This document shows, in pieces, positions 42,001-51,000 of a DNA stretch of 64,000 nucleotides. The DNA is from Arion vulgaris (taxonomy: Eukaryota > Mollusca > Gastropoda > Stylommatophora > Arionidae), in NCBI GenBank assembly GCA_020796225.1, contig CM036767.1, forward strand, positions 29,359,253 through 29,423,252, read 5' to 3'. A program made the translations under genes and the position numbers. Position 1 is the stretch's first letter, and every line of letters begins with the position of its first letter. The notes under the pieces are model-generated. The model made no database searches and was not told the DNA's origin. It saw only the letters and a list, made by a program, of their open reading frames with translations.

Positions 42001-45000
42001 TTCCTCATAGCCTTTCTGTTTGTTTCCATTATGTGATGTTTCCATGTCAGACGACTGTCAAGCTTAACTCCCAAAAAGGTTGGAGTATGGGAACAGGGAA
42101 TTATATCATCGTTAAATTTCAGTCTGAAGTGTTCTTCCTTTGTTGACAATGAGAAAAGCGTTGCTATAGTTTTGCTCCGGTTTATTTCTAGACCCCATTT
42201 ACTTGCCCACATTATGACGCTGTTCAGGCTTTCCTGGAGTTTAAAGATGGCAGGACCAAGAAAATCGGAGGTGTACCACACAGCTAGATCATCAGCATGG
42301 AGAGAGTGTGATACATATCTGGGCAGAGTTTGTGGCAGATCATTAATATATACCAGGAAAAGCAATGAGGACAGTACGCTGACAAGGGGGACTCCTGCTC
42401 TTAATTTGAATCTGGGACTGTGCACTCCATTCAATTTTACAGATGCTTGTCTATGGGTAAGAAAGTCTTTTATCCAATAGTACATTCTACCCCGTATTCC
42501 ACTGTGTAAGAGCTTGAGAAGTAAACCATCTTTTCAGGCTTTGTCGAAGGCCTTAGACATGTCGAATAACACTGTGAGGGTTTTCTTCATTTCTTGGAAA
42601 CCATTTTCTATGTCCTGTGCGAGGTATGCCACTTGGTCATCAGTGCTTCTATGCTGCCTGTAGCCTGTCTGGGCTGGATCCAGTTTATGGTTGGATTCTA
42701 AAACCACTGGAGTCTAGTGGTTATCACTCTCTCCAGCAGTTTTGCAGTGCAACTTAGCAGACTTATAGGTCTGTAGCTCTGTGGATCCTTTTTCTTTTCC
42801 ACTTTTGAAAATTGGGTGGATTGTGGCATTTTCCAGATGTCTGGGACTCTCCCCCTGTCTCCAACTATTGTTAAATATCTGGAGTAGAAGACTGTGCTAT
42901 TGGGCCTATTTGTTTGAGCATGTCGTTTGATACTCCATCTGGTCCTGGGGCCTTTTACAATTTAGCTTTTTAGTGCTCTCTGCAGCTCAGTCAGTGTGAT
43001 GTCTACCTCCATACAGGGTTCACTTGTTGCTTTTTGAATGTAGCATTTATCTCACTTCTGACTTCTTTCCCTTGCTCCTGACTTATTGAGCATGAGCTTT
43101 CTTGTTTGTAACACTGGGCCATCAGGGTGGCTGCTCGCTTTCCTGTGAGAAGTTGTTCTCCTTGCTGGAGAACTGTTTTCCCTCTAGATGGGTTGTCATC
43201 GTTCAGGGCTTTTGTAAGGCTCCACAACTTTTGAGTATCTTTTTCCATGTTCAAAGAGGCTGTCTTTTCTTTCCAGGATTTTCTACACTGCTGGTTTCTT
43301 TCTCTAACATAAAGGGCCCTTGCTCTATTGTGTTGCATTACATTTGGTCCGTTGGTGCGAGTTCCATTGTATTTCTGGCACTGCAAAGTGAGCTATGGAG
43401 AACTTCCATCTCTGGTGTCCAATATGGCTTGTAGTTTTCTCTCCTCCCTCTGGGTATAGCCTTTTTCGCAGAAACTAAAATGGCTTTATTGAATGCACGT
43501 GCATCTCTGTCCACTTTTCCTGATTAATTTCTTTACAGTACTTGTCTGCTAGTTCTTGGAATAGCTTCCAGTCTGCCTTTTGTAATTCCAACTAGGGGCA
43601 GAGTTTGTAAGTTCCTCCTTGTTAATGTTATTTATGAGGAGTTTCACTAGTCTATGGTCACTACCTCCAATCTAGTCGCAGACTTGCCTTTCGGTTATCC
43701 TGTGAATGTCGTCTGTAGCAAAGCCAGATCTGGGGTGCTTGTTGTGCGCCACCGTTGTGAGTAACATGTGTGAGGATCATCTGAGTGGTTGAGAATAGTG
43801 AGACTGTTGGTGATCAGCCATTTTTCAAGGCTTTCACCCCGAGGATCTAGCGTGTCATAGCCCCAGCTTGGTGAGTGGCCGTTGAAGTCTCCTACTATAA
43901 GCAAGTTGTCATCTTGAACTTTGATAGCTTCCAGCTCAGTTTGAATGGAGGGTGGTGAGTATATATTGTATAGTATCATCTTAATAGGGGGAAGACTGCA
44001 GTAAAACTTGGTAAATAGTGAAACACGTACAAACAAAGTACTATAGTTTTATAAAATACAGAAACAGTGACAATAAACAACAACGTTTCGACCAACAAGG
44101 CCTTTATCAAGCAAACGAACAAACAGGAGTGACAAATTAAAATGAAACACAAATGGACGACCAAATACAAAAGTATCTAAGGAAAATCTGGAATAAAAAC
44201 GAATAACGAAATAAATGTAACACAAAACGAAAGCCCTCAGTGACGAAACACAAACCATCCTCCAATCGCCATAGAAATCAATAAAAAAATTGCTAACAGG
44301 GAAAAGAGCTGCCAACATCTTTATTAAAAATTATGCAAGAGTGAGCCAGGTCAGCATATCCACAGAAAGACTAAATATGGCAGTGGAAGAGAGGCAATCC
44401 CTCGAGTACTCATCCACTACTTCATGTCTTTTCCAAAAGCCACGTTCGTTGTTGAAGACAGTTTCACGTGCAGGTCCGTAATATTATCTATGCCATTATC
44501 TGCAAGCGGTGCAACAAGGCCTATATTGGGAAACCGGCAGGAGACTCAGTGACCGATTCGCCCAACACTTGCGCGATATACGCCAATGCTCTGTGACCCC
44601 TGTAGCTACCCATTTCAATGATACTGGTCATTCAGGAGCTTGCGATGTCCAGGTCACAGCCATCCGATCATGTTCCTCTGATGATCGTAGTCGATTTGCT
44701 CTGGAGAATCGGTTTATTTCTTTTGGACCTCTTCTGACCAATAAGGTTTGTAGTCTTTTCTTGCACCTCTAGGAATTGATTCTCTTGCTGCCCTCAAGAT
44801 GGATGTTGAGCCGGTCTGTCATGTTCTTTATCTTTTTTTGGTGTGTGGCGAACTGTATCCAGTCAGCTCTTTTGAAGTTCCATCTGGGTATTGGTTTTTG
44901 GACTTGGGGGGAGTATTTAAGGTTCAAGGAGAGGTTGACAGGTTTGTGGTCACTGTCTCCTAGCTGGTTCATGACAGTTCGATCCAGTTTGTGGGCTATG

Positions 45001-48000
45001 TCACCAGTAGCAAAGGCCAGGTCTGGGGTGGATGTATTTTTCCATCTTCTTGAGTAGATCCTAAAGGCACACAAACCCTCCAACCACGATAAGGTAGGCT
45101 AATATGGAGGGATAGGACTATCTAACTTGATGATGATGATGATAAGGAACAGTGAAGACAGATAATTTAATGGCTTTATTATCAGTCTTAGGATGATCTG
45201 TGGCCTCTGATAACATACGTCCGGCGGAATCAGGTAAAACTTCTAGGAAATAAGACCACAACTTTCGTGTGATCCTCACATTCTGGTGTTGTTGTATTTA
45301 GACTAATTCATTTTAAAAGCAATACAACATGCTAAATCAAGGTTATATTATGTTACAAATTAAGTTTAAAGCTAAGGAATATCAGTATTATTAACATAAT
45401 TTTTAATCAATAAATAGCCATGAACGCATAGAATTTAGTAAAATAGCAAAAAATCTTAGTGTTCTATCAAACATATACAAAAACCAACCCCCATTAAACA
45501 GGAATTTTCAATTTCCCATCTGAGCTAGTTTACATTATGTTGCCGGGGGCCATGGATGATCTAACTCGATGATGATGATGGAACAGTGATTTCATGGCTT
45601 TATCAACAATTTAACCTGATGATGGCAGGAAACAGTGAAGAAACATTAGCAGATGACTTTATCAACAGTCTTAAGAGTATCTATAATGATGATGATGACA
45701 ATGTACAATGAAAAAATGTTATAAGAGACTTTATCACCACTTTTTCTAACTTGTCGTGACATGGATTAAGAATAATTTAATAAATTATATAAATTAATCA
45801 AAACTATTCAACTACTAATCACTCAAGAATGTTTATTCCTGAAATAATATCCTGTATTGTTCTGTTTTATTCAAATTTGAAACTATAAACATTTAGCTTA
45901 CCCACTAGAAGCCATAGTTTTTGTAGACACATATCATATGATGAATAAACTGACATGTGACCAATACACTTGACCACTTGCATATGATACATTGTAACAA
46001 CCAATGTTTCAGATATCCTTAAATATTGACCTTTGGTGTTATCTCTGGTGAAAGCAGTTAGTTATCTGCAAGGTCTACAGTGACTGATAATCAGACAGAG
46101 ATAATCAGTCTATTTTTGAAAACTGAAGACAGACAGTTCATACAGTTGATATCACAACACATTTTCTTAACTGTGAATATGTTTACTGCTAAGAAAAAAT
46201 ATCGGAACAAGTTTTCTTCATTGTTAATTTGTTTACGGTTGAGAAAAATCTCATAATTTTTCCTAGCTGTAATATGTTTAGGCCTACCGCTAAGAAAATA
46301 TCACAACAAGTTTTCCTAACTGTAATATGTTTACTGCTAAGAAAAATATCACAACAAGTTTTCCTAACTGTAAATATGTTTACTACGGAGAAAGAATATC
46401 AGAACACGTTTTCCTAACTGTAAATATGTTTACTGCTGAGAAAGAATATCAGAACAAGTTTTCCTAATTGTAAATATGTTTACTGCTAAGAAAGAATATC
46501 AGAACAAGTTTTCCTAACTGTAAATATGTTTACTGCTGAGAAAGAATATCAGAACAAGTTTTCCTAATTGTAAATATGTTTACTGCTAAGAAAGAATATC
46601 AGAACAAGTTTTCCTAACTGTAAATATGTTTACTGCTAAGAAAGAATATCAGAACAAGTTTTCCTAACTGTAAATATGTTTACTGCTAAGAAAGAATATC
46701 AGAACAAGTTTTCCTAACTGTAAATATGTTTACTGCTAAGAAAGAATATCAGAACAAGTTTTCCTAATTGTAAATATGTTTACTGCTGAGAAAGAATATC
46801 AGCACAAGTTTTCCTAACTGTAAATATGTTTACTGCTAAGAAAGAATATCAGAACAAGTTTTCCTAACTGTAAATATGTTTACTGCTGAGAAAGAATATC
46901 AGCACAAGTTTTCCTAACTGTAAATATGTTTACTGCTAAGAAAAATATCACAACAAGTTTTCCTAACTGTAAATATGTTTACTGCTGAGAAAGAATATCA
47001 GAACAAGTTTTCCTAATTGTAAATATGTATACTGCTAAGAAAGAATATCAGAACAAGTTTTCCTAACTGTAATATGTTTACTGCTAAGAAAGAATATCAG
47101 AACAAGTTTTCCTAACTGTAAATATGTTTACTGCTGAGAAAGAATATCAGAACAAGTTTTCCTAACTGTAAATATGTTTACTGCTGAGAAAGAATATCAG
47201 AACAAGTTTTCCTAATTGTAAATATGTTTACTGCTAAGAAAGAATATCAGAACAAGTTTTCCTAACTGTAAATATGTTTACTGCTGAGAAAGAATATCAG
47301 AACAAGTTTTCCTAATTGTAAATATGTTTACTGCTAAGAAAAAATATCAAAACAAGTTTTCCTAATTGTAAATATACTGAAGCACATTAAAAAGGCACCA
47401 CTATGATAAATACTGTTGCTGAGAGGGTGAGCAAAAAAGTGTGGGAATGTATTTTCCCCGTGTTTGTCATAAGGTAGAGAACGAATGGCTGCTGAAATGG
47501 AAAGTGAATTTTCAAACCCACGGGTTTGTGTACAGACTACAAGAAAACAATGAAAGTTACACGTGCAACACGATTCACAACAGCTAGGACCTTGAAAGTG
47601 TGTAGGCGTTGTGGCAGTATACTCGGTATAAAAAGGCCGTTGAGACAAAACACCGGTACATGTGCTTACAATGCCACGACTATCGGAAAATGACTGCTAA
47701 CGAGCCATTGGTATGTTGTCTACCGGAATGAGCTCGAAGGTCATTGCCAGAAGGATGAATTGCCACCACAGCACTATTATACGTCTCAATGAACGTTACG
47801 GAGCCACTAGCAGTGCCCGGGATAGATGTCGGAGTGTCCAACCACGAGTTACTACCCATGCGCAAGATCGCCATATTGTGCTCAGTCACCTAAAGAATCG
47901 TTCTCTCCCGGCAAGTCGAACAGCAACAGCAATAGTGGGTAGACGTGGGCAAGTCTCTCGAATGACAGTCATATGACGACTCAGAGATACAGGCCTTACT

Positions 48001-51000
48001 GCAAGACGACCTTATGTTGGGCCAAACTTGACTCACAGACATCATCAGCAGCGCCTGCAATGGGCAGAACAACATGTCAGATGGACTAGACTGCAGTGGA
48101 ATGTTGTCCTATTCACAGACAAGAGCAGATTCAACCTATCCTTTGCTGATGGAAGTGTGCGGATTTGGCGACGGTGTGGAGAGCGCTTTGCAGATTGCTG
48201 TGTTCGTCAACATAACCGATTTGGAGGTGGTAGTATTCACATTTGGGGAGGATTCAGTTTTCACCTTCGCTTGCCTCTTCACGTCTTCCGTGCAAATGTT
48301 AATACTGTGACATATCGAGATGAGGTTCTGGATGCATTGGTTGCTCCTGCGTTCAAAAATTATCCAGACCAGCAGCTTCTCCAGCAGGATAACGCACGTG
48401 CGCACATCGCACGCTTAACGCAGCAATATCTACAGTAGCAGAACATTATGACAATTGATTGACCTGCCCTATCAGCAGACATGTCCCCTATAGAGCATCT
48501 TTGGAACAAGCTTGGACGCAGAGTCTACAGGCACACCCCGGCAGCTAATCTGCAACAGCTGGAAGATGCTCTTACACGTGAATGGGACTTGATTCCACAT
48601 AATTTCCTTCACAGACTTGTGCATTCCATGCGGAGCCGCTGTCAAGCTTGTTTGTAAGCACACGGTGGACATACCAGATACTGAGGATAGTGTGAATGAA
48701 TTTTTTTATTGGTTGCATTTTTGTGTTCTCCTTGCCTGCACAAAATGCAATTAATTTCATAACAATCAAATGTACAAATTAATTACCATCATGCATTGAA
48801 AGGAAAATGAATAAGGATTCCAAATATGTAAGCTTGTAAACACATATTTACATTTCACACTCTGTTCCTGGATTATACAGGTGGTGCGTTATTAATGTGC
48901 TTCAGTATATATTTACTGCGGAGAAAGAATATCAAAACAAGTTTTCCTAACTGTAAATATGTTTACTGTGGAGAAAGAATATCAGAACAAGTTTTCCTAA
49001 CTGTAAATATGTTTACTGCGGAGAAAGAATATCAGAACAAGTTTTCCTAACTGTAAATATGTTTACTGCGGAGAAAGAATATCAAATCAAGTTTTCCTAA
49101 CTGTAATATGTTTACTGCGGAGAAAGAATATCAAAACAAGTTTTCCTAACTGTAAATATGTTTACTGCTAAGAAAAATATAAAAACAAGTTTTCCTAACT
49201 GTAAATATGTTTACTGCGGAGAAAGAATATCAGAACAATTTTCCTAACTGTAAATATGTTTACTGTGGAGAAAGAATATCAAAACAAGTTTTCCTAACTG
49301 TAAATATGTTTACTGTGGAGAAAGAATATCAGAACAAGTTTTCCTAACTGTAAATATGTTTACTGCTAAGAAAGAATACCAATGGCAAAGTTATCAGATA
49401 TAACAAATTGTTGTATAAACAATAAATTCATCATCATCAGTCCTTGTCATGCACAAGGACACATAAGACAAAGAAATTTCCACTTAATTCGATCAGGTGC
49501 CTTTCTCTCGACCTCAAACCTAGTTTTATGCATGGCTTTCAGCTCTTCTTCAAATTTTCCCTCCATGTGCCTCTTTTTTTTGTTATGCCATCACTACGGT
49601 GTTCACTGCATTGCATGTCTTGACAATCTTTAGTTTTTCAACATGAGAACATCTCATGACTACTCTCATATTTTTATACTCAGTGACTCCATGAGTATGA
49701 TTCATAAAATCAAAACAGGAATGGTGAGACAAAACTGGGTGGAGATATTGGTACAGACAGGGATCAGAGAAATTACCTTTATTTTTGTCCCTGGGCACTC
49801 TGGAGTCAGGGATAATGAACAAGCAGATAGATTGGTTGGCATGGCTATGATATCAGAGGAAGCTGCAACGGACAGAAATGACATTCTTAACAAATTGAGT
49901 CCTTCCGAACAGAGGAGTTTACGGGTTGTGAATCCCAGTTGCTGACCAGATTGAGAGAGATGGTTGTTGATATTGGTACAGCCCAAAAATAAGGACATAC
50001 CAAATATGCAAAAAAGATTGATTAATCAACATTGATCTGGCATGTTGGGCCACTGGACTTGTTGAGGCGGAGATAGAAGCACAAATGGAAATGCCCGGAG
50101 TGCTATGATGATAGTCCTCATATAACTGATGACATGTTCAATCCATCCCTATTGTTTCCCTTGTATATCTTTAGTCTTTCAGACCAGTTAGTTCTTGAAG
50201 TGTGACATTGCTATTATTATTTCTCTCAGATATACTCCAGTATATACTAAGAATATTTCAGATATACTAAGAAGTCTTAACTTGAATCTAGCATAATTGC
50301 TATTTTTAAAATTTGTGTTCCAAGTCCTTTATTTGTGTGTTTTTCACAGGAAGGTCTCATAGGTAGTGTATATTTTCTTTACCGCAGGCTAGAATCCTTC
50401 CTCCCTGTAATTTTGAGGATTGTACAAGTTTGTAGAATTTTTATTTTAATTGTTATTAATTAGTTTTGCCAGGGTAGTGGTTCTCCAGCTTACTCTTATT
50501 GATTTTCAACTGCCAAAAGTTTTTTTATTTGCTGAACTTGGGACCTATGTTTTACCTTCTGTCTCTGATAGGAATAAATCCATGATGTCACAATGACAAT
50601 GCTTCTGCTAACATCATTTCAAAAGGGCATAAGACAGAGTGAATGAGATGATAGAAGTTAACAAATCAGAGCGGTAGAAGACTACTCACTGTCTAAGTGG
50701 TAGTTTTTTGTACAAGCTGCATTATTGCAGTCTGGTAATGGAAGTGGGATTGACAAGGGAAGGCAAACTTGGTTCCAGATGCTGATAGTGGATGTGTTGT
50801 GTTTAATGGCATATATATTGCAGACTCTCTTTGTAAACTGTGACACTAAGAAACAGAAGAATTTTTAGGACAACAAAAATATAATGATGGAGGACTATTT
50901 CAAAAGTAGCAAAATGAAGTTTAATTTATATTGTATATAAACACAATTGTGAGCGTCTGTAGCTCAAGCGGTAGTGAGCTCGATCACAAGCCCAAGTGTA

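Larger units (their letters stand above)
40608..45111 (-). mobile_element. Nimb/I-type LINE with 12-bp target duplications
   Basis: Flanked by ataggactatct at 40596-40607 and 45112-45123, exact. Minus-strand order: endonuclease, RT, RNase H, then a GAA-repeat tail at the 3' end (40608-40625). The flanks are neighbouring units of a diverged GATGAT-rich repeat; the join aactcgatgatgatgatg is uninterrupted in the unit near 45559, which supports the empty site. 43986-44768 holds Penelope-like and Nimb pieces, so the 5' third is rearranged. Confidence 0.72.

Noticed and set aside
42172..42480. Plus-strand frame across the Nimb reverse transcriptase
   Set aside because: Antisense shadow of the RT domain.
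46150..49379. Regular 50-bp array as a CRISPR
   Set aside because: No distinct spacers: the whole monomer repeats, the host is an intron-bearing animal, and there are no cas genes.
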